DNA of 15,218 nt from an archaeon (lineage in GTDB: Archaea; Thermoproteota; Nitrososphaeria; Nitrososphaerales; CADDZS01): assembly GCA_021806865.1 (NCBI GenBank), contig JAKAPU010000049.1, positions 1-15,218 of the forward strand, written 5' to 3'. Below, in pieces: positions 1 through 7,076 of the stretch (position 1 is its first letter; each line of letters begins with the position of its first letter). The notes below the pieces were generated by a model. That model did not search any database. It saw nothing but the letters and a program-made list of their open reading frames with translations, and was not told the origin of the DNA. The position numbers were made by a program, and so were the translations under genes.

Positions 1-3
1 CAA

Positions 4-1191
4 ATGGAGCAAACGGGCGAGCCATTCGGAACCATCGTAATCGCCGAGAAAGGACAGAAAATGGCTTCTGAAGGCAAAGACGTGATCTTTTGCGCAGAGA
101 GCATAATCTCGACGCAAGTTCCCGACCAGGTCCTTGACGAGACAGCTCGCACCTTCAGACAAATCGCTGTCGAGCAGGAGGCTCCATTCCTCGGAATACC
201 CGAGCTAAGGCAGGCAATCGCTTCGAGGTTTGAAAGGCTCTACGGACAAAAAGTAGACTGGGAGAAAGAGATCATAGTAACCTCGGGCAGCATGCAATCC
301 GAATACTATCTCATGGCGGCATTGCTCGATCGAGGGGATGAGGTCATTGTTCCAACACCAACCTTCTTTTTCGACATTCCAGTAAAACTTGCCAGAGGAA
401 AGAGCGTTTTCTACAAGCTCGATTCAAAGAAGAATTATCTCCACGAAAAAAGCACCATCGCAAAACTGATTACGCGAAAGACTAAGTTGATCACAATTTG
501 CAACCCGCACAATCCCACAGGCAGAGTCCTAACCGAGGATGAGCTAGCAGGAATCGCAGAACTAGCAAGGAAGCACGACTTTTTCATAATGCACGATCAG
601 GTTTACGAAAGAATGGTGTACGATGGTCGACCGTACATCTCAATGTACAAGTTCAAAGAAGTGAGAGATCGCCTAATCTTAATTTCCTCCTTTTCAAAGC
701 TCTTCAACATGATAAACTATCGACTTGGCTACTCGATTGCACCTCGAGAAATCATCAGAGGCATGGAGATGGTTCACGGTTTTTCCAGCATGGGCTTGCC
801 TAGTCTGATTCAGCGCGGCGCCCTAGCTGCCCTTGATCAGAGTTTCGAGGATAGACACCTTTCCGAGACAATCGCAAAGCTCGAAAGAGCGCGAGAGTAT
901 GCGGTTTCGAAGCTCAACTCGGTCGAAGGCATCAGAGTCGCAAAGCCTGAAGGAACTAACCTGATCTTGCCGGACATTTCCGCCTTCGGTATGAGCTCCA
1001 TGGATTTCTGCAAGTATCTTCTCGAGGAAGCTGGAGTTGCATGTGCTCCTGGTGTGGCGTACCACGCCGAGGGGCACATCAGAATCTCCCTTGGAACCGA
1101 GAGGATTGAGGAAGCAATTGATAGAATAGTCCAAGCGGTATCGAAGCTCCATCTGAAGACAAACAAGAAAGCCGTTAGATCTCGCGCCTAG
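4..1191 (+). CDS. PLP-dependent class I/II aminotransferase
   Basis: Fold-type I aminotransferase, probably cytosolic, moving an amino group between an amino acid and a 2-oxo acid; substrate unknown. Visible family marks in order: GSMQ near residue 95 (PLP phosphate contact), NPHNPTGR at 167-174, HDQVYE with Asp198 and Tyr201 (PLP ring nitrogen and O3'), SSFSK with Lys232 as the Schiff-base lysine, NYRLGY with Arg240, and GHIRISLG with Arg360, the usual carboxylate-binding arginine. At 395 residues it has full family length. ATG at 4 is the first start in the window. The frame is open to the window edge (codon CAA at 1-3), so the true start could lie upstream, but the stretch up to the GKDVI motif is only slightly shorter than usual. 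It is convergent with the next gene, with 11 bases between stops. Family assignment is firm; substrate class (aromatic, aspartate or other) is not inferable. Confidence 0.9.
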   Translation: MEQTGEPFGTIVIAEKGQKMASEGKDVIFCAESIISTQVPDQVLDETARTFRQIAVEQEAPFLGIPELRQAIASRFERLYGQKVDWEKEIIVTSGSMQSEYYLMAALLDRGDEVIVPTPTFFFDIPVKLARGKSVFYKLDSKKNYLHEKSTIAKLITRKTKLITICNPHNPTGRVLTEDELAGIAELARKHDFFIMHDQVYERMVYDGRPYISMYKFKEVRDRLILISSFSKLFNMINYRLGYSIAPREIIRGMEMVHGFSSMGLPSLIQRGALAALDQSFEDRHLSETIAKLERAREYAVSKLNSVEGIRVAKPEGTNLILPDISAFGMSSMDFCKYLLEEAGVACAPGVAYHAEGHIRISLGTERIEEAIDRIVQAVSKLHLKTNKKAVRSRA

Positions 1192-1202
1192 ATCAGTGCT
1201 CT

Positions 1203-1985
1203 TCAAACCAAGGAAACCAGAAGCACAGCTATGAGGCCGGTAAGAAACACTCCGTCAAATGTTCCGCCTCCTCCTATGCTTGCGACTCTGGCTCCGAGCT
1301 TTCCAATTCCTCTCAGGTTGGTCAGATCTGCTCCAATAAGAGCACCGAGCGTCCCTGAGACGTACGCGACCATCGCTGGATAGGAAGGGTACAGGAAAAG
1401 TGCAATTATTGCAGCGGCGAGAGGGGGAATGAATGCAGGAGTCACGATCCCTACTCCCTCAACCTTGCGTGCCACCATGTGCACGACCAGAGAAGTCAAT
1501 ACTATTCCTACGAGTGAGGGAATTAAGATCTGAGAATGTTCGAACAGCACGTATGCGGATACGAGAATCGGAACGACAGCCCCTCCGACGTTCAATGCCA
1601 CTGTCGTAGTGACTCGTCTAAATCCGAAACGCGGCACTCTATAGCTTATCCAAAATACCCTGGCCTCTTCAAAGTCGATCACGCGTTCAACGCGTTTCAC
1701 TTTGTAGAGTGGAATGTTCACAAAGCTTCCGAGAAGAGTGGCGACCAAGATCAAAGAAAACTCGGATGGCGAAAATCCGATCTTTGCAAAAATATCCCCA
1801 GCCAATCCGATGAAAAGGAAAGCTACGACCACGAGGAGCAGGAAGAAAAGAAATGCAAGAAATCTCCCTCCATGATGCCTGTACACTGGAAGAGGAAACT
1901 CGGAAGACAAGGAGTGGACTCGAAGAGCTTTGAACTTGCATTTGAGAATTTTGCATTGAAAGACCAGTGATTTCTCGTACAACAC
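1203..1985 (-). CDS. DUF1614-family polytopic membrane protein
   Basis: Integral membrane protein of the DUF1614 family, function unknown. About seven hydrophobic segments are visible, near residues 42-62, 75-93, 125-148, 153-173, 179-200, 203-224 and 242-260. Family-like motifs are NVGGAVVPI at 132-140 and a glycine-rich GGGGTFDGVFLTG at 238-250 near the C-terminus. A basic, His-containing stretch (YRHHGGR at 35-41) precedes the first helix. The GTG start at 1985 gives about 34 residues before that motif. A second GTG at 1886 (residue 34) would start right before it and may be the real start, because the intervening residues are Cys/Lys-rich and unlike a membrane protein leader. It is divergent from the peroxiredoxin gene with 47 bases between starts. 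Family recognition is from the glycine motif and length; no role is inferred. Confidence 0.8.
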   Translation of the reverse strand: MLYEKSLVFQCKILKCKFKALRVHSLSSEFPLPVYRHHGGRFLAFLFFLLLVVVAFLFIGLAGDIFAKIGFSPSEFSLILVATLLGSFVNIPLYKVKRVERVIDFEEARVFWISYRVPRFGFRRVTTTVALNVGGAVVPILVSAYVLFEHSQILIPSLVGIVLTSLVVHMVARKVEGVGIVTPAFIPPLAAAIIALFLYPSYPAMVAYVSGTLGALIGADLTNLRGIGKLGARVASIGGGGTFDGVFLTGLIAVLLVSLV

Positions 1986-2032
1986 GGAAATTTAGGAATG
2001 CGTAAATCCACGTATGAAATTATCCGGCTCTC

Positions 2033-2500
2033 ATGCAACTCAAAGTTGGAGACATGGCTCCGCTCTTCGAATCAACTACAGACGACGGAAGCAAATTTTC
2101 TTTAAGCGACTTGATCGGAAAGATCAATGTCATTGTCTACTTTTATCCCAAGGATTTCACCATGGGTTGCACAAAGGAGGCTTGTGCTTTCAGAGACGAC
2201 TGGAATGAGATTACTTCTCTTGGCGCAACAGTAGTCGGAATAAGCTCGGACTCTGTCGAAACTCATTCCAAATTTAAGAAAGAGCAATCCCTTCCATTTA
2301 TTTTAATCAGCGACTCGGACAGGAGTATCAGAAAGTTGTACGGTGTAGATAGCCGATTCCTTGCGCCAAGAACTACCTTTGTTATTGACAGACAGGGAGT
2401 AATTCGTAGCGTGTTCAACTCACAGTTGAATATCTCCAGGCACATCTCGCAGGCGCTAGAAACACTTCATAACATCGAGAAGACCGTGAGCAGCGCGTAG
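2033..2500 (+). CDS. bcp: Peroxiredoxin, Bcp/PrxQ type (thiol peroxidase)
   Basis: Thiol peroxidase that reduces hydrogen peroxide and organic hydroperoxides with electrons from thioredoxin-like partners in the cytosol. The active site is clear: FYPKDFTMGCTKEAC at 37-51, with peroxidatic Cys46 and a second Cys51 five residues on, the arrangement of atypical two-cysteine PrxQ/Bcp enzymes. Arg113 in APRTTFVID is the conserved active-site arginine. The usual Pro of the TPGC motif is Met44 here, a mild deviation. At 155 residues it has normal family length. The ATG at 2033 gives the standard N-terminus (LKVGDMAPLFES). A TTG-started small membrane protein follows 10 bases after the stop, suggesting co-transcription. 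The family call is very secure. Confidence 0.95.
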   Translation: MQLKVGDMAPLFESTTDDGSKFSLSDLIGKINVIVYFYPKDFTMGCTKEACAFRDDWNEITSLGATVVGISSDSVETHSKFKKEQSLPFILISDSDRSIRKLYGVDSRFLAPRTTFVIDRQGVIRSVFNSQLNISRHISQALETLHNIEKTVSSA

Positions 2501-2510
2501 AGGGATTTGG

Positions 2511-2738
2511 TTGAAAGCATCAGCAGTCGTGATACTGTTCCTAGGAGCCTTGCTTGCCCTCTCCGGCTTTGTATTCACGCTGCAGGGGCTTGGAATAGTC
2601 GGTCCGTCTTCAAGTTTCATGTACCAGAACGGGAGCTGGATACTCTACGGCGTGATAATCCTCGTGGTCGGCCTGGTAATGATTGGAGTAGGCTACTGGT
2701 TTGGATCTCGTAACAAACAGCCGGTCAAAGCAAGCTAA
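2511..2738 (+). CDS. Small two-helix membrane protein, unknown function
   Basis: A 75-residue hypothetical membrane protein. Two hydrophobic helices lie at about 4-24 and 43-63, joined by a short polar loop containing GPSSSFMYQNGSW at 31-43, and it ends in a basic tail (SRNKQPVKAS). The loop looks conserved-type rather than random (Gly/Ser/aromatic pattern), which together with the hydrophobic periodicity argues for a real gene. The start chosen is TTG at 2511, ten bases after the peroxiredoxin stop, with a purine-rich AGGGA at about 2501-2505 ahead of it. No ATG is available before residue 37. Likely translated from the peroxiredoxin transcript. Function not recognised. Confidence 0.7.
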   Translation: MKASAVVILFLGALLALSGFVFTLQGLGIVGPSSSFMYQNGSWILYGVIILVVGLVMIGVGYWFGSRNKQPVKAS

Positions 2739-2748
2739 AAGCTTTGCT

Positions 2749-3942
2749 CTAACTGGTTGCCTTTCTTATTCCCGAATCCAGGTCGCTTATGATATCGTCC
2801 GGATCCTCCAGACCTACGGATAGTCTGATCAGCCCGTCCGTAATACCAGCAGCGAGCCTTTCTTGCTTTGTCATTGCCGCGTGGGTCATAGTCGCGGGAT
2901 GAGTGATCATAGTTTCCACGGCGCCGAGGTTTTCGGCAAGCGAGATCAGAGAAAGACTGCTTGCAAACCTTAGACCCGCCTTGACTCCGCCCTTGAGCTC
3001 AAACGCAAGCATTCCACCGTGACCTCCGATGTGCTGCTTCCTGGCAAGAGAGGCCTGCGGGAAGCTATCCAGTCCAGGATAGAGGACCTTGGTAACCTTT
3101 GGATGGCCCTCCAGGTACTCCGCTATTATCTTGGCATTCTCGCAGTGCTTCTTCATCCTGATGTCCAGAGTCTTCAACCCGCGTATCGTGAGCCAGGCGT
3201 TAAACGGCGACTGGATCAGCCCCATCGCATTCTGGATGTATTTCAAATCCTCGTGGTCCTTCTTTGTCTTTGCGATTATGGCTCCACCAACCGTTGTATT
3301 GTGTCCCTCGATGAACTTGGTCGTGCTGTGGAGCGTCAGGTCAGCCCCTAGGTCAATCGGCACCTGGAGCGCAGGACTCAGAAACGTGTTGTCCACAACG
3401 AGCTTTGCATCCCCTTTCACTTCAGCGATCTCTTTGATGTCCGCGAGCCTGAGCGTCGGATTCGCAGGAGTCTCTATGAAAATCATCTTTGTCTTTTCTG
3501 TAATTGCGTCCTTGACCGCTTCAATGTCTGCCGTGTCAACGTAGGAGAATTTTATTCCGTATTTCGCCAGTATGTTGTTTGCAAGCCTCGGAGTACCGCC
3601 GTACACCACCTGCGAGACGATGACGTGATCCCCGCTCCCAAGCAGGGCAAACACCGCCGAGACTGCTGCAAGACCGGAACCAAAGCACACGCCGCCCACC
3701 CCCTTTTCGAGTATGGCAAGCTGCTCTTCAAGCACCTGGACCGTGGGATTCCCTGTTCGCGAATAAGTGAAACCCTTGTGAACTCCGACCGCCTGCTGCG
3801 CATAGGTCGTCGTCTGGTAAATCGGGAGCGAGACCGCCCCCGTCGTCGGATCAGGCACTTGGGCCGCGTGTATCGTCTTCGTCGCAAAACCCAGATCTGT
3901 CGTCTTTTTCTTGCTCTTTTTCTCTGTAGTCTGTTGCGTCAA
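2749..3942 (-). CDS. Cystathionine gamma-lyase/gamma-synthase family PLP enzyme
   Basis: Cys/Met-metabolism PLP enzyme, a cytosolic fold-type I tetramer in known members. It either cleaves cystathionine to cysteine, 2-oxobutyrate and ammonia or makes cystathionine from an activated homoserine. Visible residues: YSRTGNPT at 60-67 (Tyr60 and Arg62, PLP phosphate from the neighbouring subunit), the loop with Tyr114 that stacks on PLP, DNTF with Asp184, and STTKFIEGH with Lys209 as Schiff-base lysine. Length 397 is normal. The TTG start at 3942 is forced: no ATG or GTG precedes the conserved region, and a strong Shine-Dalgarno GAGGAAGGA sits inside the end of the upstream gene, nine bases before the TTG. 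The gap to that gene is five bases, so translation is probably coupled. The lyase role is favoured because the upstream gene is CBS-like; gamma-synthase or O-acetylhomoserine sulfhydrylase activity cannot be excluded. Confidence 0.9.
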   Translation of the reverse strand: MTQQTTEKKSKKKTTDLGFATKTIHAAQVPDPTTGAVSLPIYQTTTYAQQAVGVHKGFTYSRTGNPTVQVLEEQLAILEKGVGGVCFGSGLAAVSAVFALLGSGDHVIVSQVVYGGTPRLANNILAKYGIKFSYVDTADIEAVKDAITEKTKMIFIETPANPTLRLADIKEIAEVKGDAKLVVDNTFLSPALQVPIDLGADLTLHSTTKFIEGHNTTVGGAIIAKTKKDHEDLKYIQNAMGLIQSPFNAWLTIRGLKTLDIRMKKHCENAKIIAEYLEGHPKVTKVLYPGLDSFPQASLARKQHIGGHGGMLAFELKGGVKAGLRFASSLSLISLAENLGAVETMITHPATMTHAAMTKQERLAAGITDGLIRLSVGLEDPDDIISDLDSGIRKATS

Positions 3943-3947
3943 ATTTT

Positions 3948-4997
3948 TCAGTCCTTCCTCAATTTCTCTATGCTGTTTCTGATTTCTTGTACGACTCCGG
4001 TAGACTGGTCTACCTGCGCCTCAAGAAATGCGTTCTTTACCATCCACTCGTCGTTGTACACCGTCGAGAGGTATCTCTCTCCAGTGTCCGGGATGATCAC
4101 CACAATGTTATCCTCAGGGCCAAACCTTGGAGCAACCTTTAGGGCGGCATACACTGCAGCACCTGAAGATCCACCAGCAAGTATACCCTCTTCTCTTGCT
4201 AGCCTTCTTGCAGTCAGGAATGAATCCTTGTCAGAGACACGGATCCATTCATCGACCACGCCGGGCCAGAGAGTCGCTGGGACAAAATCGTATCCGATGC
4301 CCTCGACCTTGTACGGCTGGTCCACTCCGCCAGAGAGAACGGAGCCTTCTGGATCCACTCCGATTATATTGATCCCAGGAGCGAGTTTCTTCAACTGGGT
4401 TCCTGCGCCGCTTATAGTGCCGCCAGTTCCAGCTCCCGCAACAAGTGCCGAAATCTTTCTTCCCTTCAGCTGATCGAATATCTCCTGTCCAGTCTTCAGA
4501 TGCGTCCTGCTGTTTGACTGGTTGTTTGTCTGATCAAGGAAAACAGCGTTCGGGAGTTCTTTGACCAACCGCTTTGCGACACCCGCATAACTATTCGGAT
4601 CGTCGTGAGGCAGGTTCGGCGTGATTATGACTTCGGCTCCGTAAGCTTTCAAGAGGGTCTTTTTCTCGATGCTCATTTTTTCCGGTATTGTGATCACGAG
4701 CTTGTAACCGCGCGAGGCGCAGAGTAATGCAAGTCCGATGCCGGTGTTGCCAGAAGTTGCTTCGACGATGGTGCTGATTCCCGGTTTGAGTATCCCAGCC
4801 CTCTCAGCCTCTTCGATCATTGCGAGCGCGCAGCGATCCTTCACGCTACCACCCAGGTTTTTCAACTCGAGCTTGGCGTAGATCGAAGCCTTCACGTTCT
4901 TTGGAATTATTCTATTCAGCTTAACAAGCGGCGTGTTGCCAATGTAATCAGCAAGCGATTCACGCCGAACGTCCGAGGTAGTCTGTTGAGTGGTCAA
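3948..4997 (-). CDS. Cystathionine beta-synthase-like / cysteine synthase PLP enzyme
   Basis: Fold-type II PLP enzyme that joins a thiol or sulfide to a serine-derived substrate. Visible: GGSVKDR at 49-55 with Lys53 as Schiff-base lysine, TSGNTG at 81-86 binding the substrate carboxylate, and GAGTGG at 188-193 binding the PLP phosphate. VEGIGYDFVP at 231-240, followed by a WPGVVDEW-type stretch, and a C-terminal YNDEWM at 314-319 are characteristic of cystathionine beta-synthases rather than plain CysK. There is no C-terminal regulatory CBS-domain pair, so length (349) matches bacterial MccA-like enzymes. Paired with a gamma-lyase it suggests homocysteine-to-cysteine reverse transsulfuration. 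O-phosphoserine or O-acetylserine sulfhydrylase activity remains possible, since archaeal O-phosphoserine sulfhydrylase looks similar. The TTG start at 4997 has an in-frame stop not far upstream, no Shine-Dalgarno, and no earlier usable start. Confidence 0.9.
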   Translation of the reverse strand: MTTQQTTSDVRRESLADYIGNTPLVKLNRIIPKNVKASIYAKLELKNLGGSVKDRCALAMIEEAERAGILKPGISTIVEATSGNTGIGLALLCASRGYKLVITIPEKMSIEKKTLLKAYGAEVIITPNLPHDDPNSYAGVAKRLVKELPNAVFLDQTNNQSNSRTHLKTGQEIFDQLKGRKISALVAGAGTGGTISGAGTQLKKLAPGINIIGVDPEGSVLSGGVDQPYKVEGIGYDFVPATLWPGVVDEWIRVSDKDSFLTARRLAREEGILAGGSSGAAVYAALKVAPRFGPEDNIVVIIPDTGERYLSTVYNDEWMVKNAFLEAQVDQSTGVVQEIRNSIEKLRKD

Positions 4998-5099
4998 TTC
5001 TAAAGCAGACCACTCGGGAAAGGACTAGTTGAATTACATTGAAAGCAAAATTCCTATACGAATAATTGCACGTTAGCAATATTCCTAGGCTCGTGGACG
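4998..5099. other. Intergenic region upstream of the transsulfuration operon
   Basis: This 102-base gap lies between the end of the FAH-family gene and the TTG start of the CBS-like gene, both on the minus strand. It must hold the operon's promoter unless transcription continues from upstream. A small inverted repeat, ATTGC (5065-5069), six-base loop, GCAAT (5076-5080), is visible, and the word ATTCCTA occurs on either side of it. I see no convincing TATA box. An operator role for the repeat is a guess. Confidence 0.35.
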
Positions 5100-5966
5100 C
5101 TATCTCTCGGCAACGACTGGGTTTCTTAGCGTGCCTATCCCTTCAATCGTCGCTTCGACCACATCGCCATCCTTCAGGAATGGGACTCCGGTGAAATTGG
5201 CCATGCCTTCAGGTGTTCCCGTGGAAATCACATCTCCCGGCGATAGTGTGATCCCGGTAGAGAGGTACTCGATGAGTTCATCGATCTTGAAAATCATTTC
5301 ATTTATCTTTGAATGCTGCCGCTGTATCCCATTGACAGAGAGCGAAATCGTCGAAGCGTACGGGTCGACAAGCTCGTCCTTGGTAACTAACCACGGTCCC
5401 AGAGGGAGGGCCGAATCAAGCCCCTTGCCGCGCACCCAGTTGTTTCCGAATTTGCTTTGGGTCTTCGGATATTGTAAATCTCTGAAACTGATGTCATTTG
5501 CAACGGTGTAACCAGCTACATAATCCAGAGCCTCGCTCTTCTTGATGTACTTGCCACTTTTTCCAATTATTACCGCTAGCTCAACCTCCCAGTCCACCTT
5601 GCTCGAGATCCTAGGAATCACGATCGGCTCCTTGTCGGCCACTAGGGCGTTTTGGAATTTGGTAAAGAAGTACGGTTCTGTCGGTGGCTCCCATTTGTGT
5701 TCCTTGCTGTGTGAAGCATAATTCACGGCAGCGCAGTAGATCTTCTCGGGATGTAGCACGGGAGTCAGGATCTTGACCGAGTCTATTGAAACACCCTTTT
5801 GCTCGTTGATAATTTTCTCTTTGTTATTCTTCGCCCACTCAAGCAGGTCTGATTTCAGGACATCATCTACCGACTTTTCTCCCAATGCGTAGACTCTGGA
5901 GCCGTCGGCGAATCCAGCCTTTATGATGCCATTTTCAACATAGTTCAGCAGTTTCAATTTGAACAC
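5100..5966 (-). CDS. Fumarylacetoacetate hydrolase (FAH)-family protein
   Basis: Metal-dependent FAH-superfamily enzyme; members hydrolyse or isomerise acylpyruvates and 2-oxo-3-deoxy sugar acids, usually in aromatic or sugar-acid breakdown. The catalytic block VNYASHSKE at 81-89 carries the His86/Glu89 pair. The metal ligands are Glu127 and Glu129 in DWEVELAVIIG, with Asp158 in VANDISFRD. GKGLDSALPLGPW follows at 180-192, and LSPGDVISTGTPEG at 241-254 closes the active site. Length 288 with a short N-terminal domain is normal for this branch. The start is GTG at 5966, with no ATG near. An AT-rich box (CAATATT on the minus strand) about 30 bases upstream could be its promoter. It is divergent from a beta-hydroxyacid dehydrogenase gene, so both may serve one catabolic route. 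Exact substrate unknown. Confidence 0.9.
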   Translation of the reverse strand: MFKLKLLNYVENGIIKAGFADGSRVYALGEKSVDDVLKSDLLEWAKNNKEKIINEQKGVSIDSVKILTPVLHPEKIYCAAVNYASHSKEHKWEPPTEPYFFTKFQNALVADKEPIVIPRISSKVDWEVELAVIIGKSGKYIKKSEALDYVAGYTVANDISFRDLQYPKTQSKFGNNWVRGKGLDSALPLGPWLVTKDELVDPYASTISLSVNGIQRQHSKINEMIFKIDELIEYLSTGITLSPGDVISTGTPEGMANFTGVPFLKDGDVVEATIEGIGTLRNPVVAER

Positions 5967-6117
5967 GATCCTTTTTGGTGCATTCTGCTTTGTGAATATT
6001 GAAAAGTGTTATTCGCAGACAAATCTCGACTTTATGATTTCTCTCTCTTCAGATATAGATCTCCAAACAAATCAATTAAAGCAGCAGGTTTTTCCCTCAA
6101 ACCACAGTGTCAGATAT
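5967..6117. promoter_or_regulatory. Divergent intergenic region between FAH-family and HIBADH-family genes
   Basis: About 150 bases separate the GTG start of the minus-strand gene from the TTG start I favour for the plus-strand gene. On the minus strand CAATATT near 5993-5999 sits at a plausible TATA distance from 5966. On the plus strand AATTAAA at 6074-6080 would place a transcription start near 6103. The region is open in the plus frame back to 5959, including an ATG at 6034, but the encoded residues look non-conserved, so I treat it as regulatory rather than coding. Both boxes are weak. Confidence 0.35.
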
Positions 6118-7017
6118 TTGAGCGATTCCAAAGAACGGATTGGATTCATCGGCCTTGGAATAATGGGAAAGCAAATGGCTGCGAATTTGATTCGCGGTGG
6201 GTATGAACTGACTGTTTACAACAGGAGCAAGAAATCTGTGGAGGAGCTGGTAGCACTTGGAGCAAAGTCTGTGTCGTCTCCGAAAGAGGTCGCATCGCAG
6301 ACGAATGTTGTCATTGACATGGTGACTGATGCACCAGACGTCGAAGAGGTCTTGCTTGGCGAGCATGGTGTGCTGAATGGCTCTAGCAAGGGGATGGTAG
6401 TAATCGACATGAGCACAAACTCGCCTGAACTTGCAACATCGATAGCAAAGAAGTTTGAAGACGAGGGAGTCGATTTTCTTGACGCGCCAGTGACAGGAGG
6501 GGACAAGGGAGCAAGGGAAGGAACTCTCACAATAATGGTCGGAGGAAAAAAGGAGGCTTTTGACCGCTACAAGCCCGTGTTTGAGCGAATGGGCAAGGAA
6601 ATAGTATTCATGGGGCGTTCGGGATCTGGTCAGGCAACGAAACTGTGTAACCAGGTCGCGGTGTCGCTCCACACTCTTGCGACTTGCGAATCATTGTTGC
6701 TGGGCGCATCAGCAGGCCTGAGTATGGACGACCTTCTAAGAGTGCTCACGAGCGGCGCTGCTTCCTCCTGGAATCTGATCAACCTCGGTCCAAAGATTGT
6801 CAAAAGAGACTTTGAGCCTGGTTTCAAATCTGCTCATCTATCCAAAGATCTTCGTTACGTGATGAAGCTCGCGGAATCTAGTCGTGTCGCGTTGCCTGGT
6901 AGCGCCCTGGTCTACCAGTTGTTCAACTCTGTCCTTGCGGTAAACGAGGGAGAGAAAGGAACCCAAACCCTAGCCAAAGTCTTGGAGAAACTTGCCATGC
7001 GCGAGATAAAGGAGTAA
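6118..7017 (+). CDS. 3-hydroxyisobutyrate dehydrogenase-family reductase
   Basis: NAD(P)-dependent beta-hydroxyacid dehydrogenase (3-hydroxyisobutyrate dehydrogenase / tartronate semialdehyde reductase / succinic semialdehyde reductase group). With the TTG start at 6118 the protein has 299 residues, the family norm. The Rossmann motif IGFIGLGIMG is at 8-17, the substrate loop DAPVTGGDKGAREG at 122-135, catalytic Lys175 in GQATKLCNQ (the common AK..NN motif is varied here), and the C-terminal KDL at 243-245. The open frame runs back to 5959 with an ATG at 6034, which would add 28 residues of Ser/Gln-rich sequence with no family counterpart, so I reject those starts. It is divergent from an FAH-family gene, suggesting organic-acid catabolism. 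Cofactor and substrate are not readable with confidence. Confidence 0.9.
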   Translation: MSDSKERIGFIGLGIMGKQMAANLIRGGYELTVYNRSKKSVEELVALGAKSVSSPKEVASQTNVVIDMVTDAPDVEEVLLGEHGVLNGSSKGMVVIDMSTNSPELATSIAKKFEDEGVDFLDAPVTGGDKGAREGTLTIMVGGKKEAFDRYKPVFERMGKEIVFMGRSGSGQATKLCNQVAVSLHTLATCESLLLGASAGLSMDDLLRVLTSGAASSWNLINLGPKIVKRDFEPGFKSAHLSKDLRYVMKLAESSRVALPGSALVYQLFNSVLAVNEGEKGTQTLAKVLEKLAMREIKE

Positions 7018-7076
7018 ACACTTCACTTTACATCTTTTTTACAGAGCTCTCACCATGCAATATTCTGTGTTCAGAG

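Noticed and set aside
1536..1970. Plus-strand open frame of 144 codons opposite the DUF1614 gene
   Set aside because: Its peptide is charged and low in family-like structure, while the opposite strand encodes a clear polytopic membrane protein with DUF1614 motifs.
3019..4473. Several long plus-strand open frames opposite the transsulfuration genes
   Set aside because: They lie entirely within the two PLP enzyme genes and the junction between them, and their peptides show no motifs.
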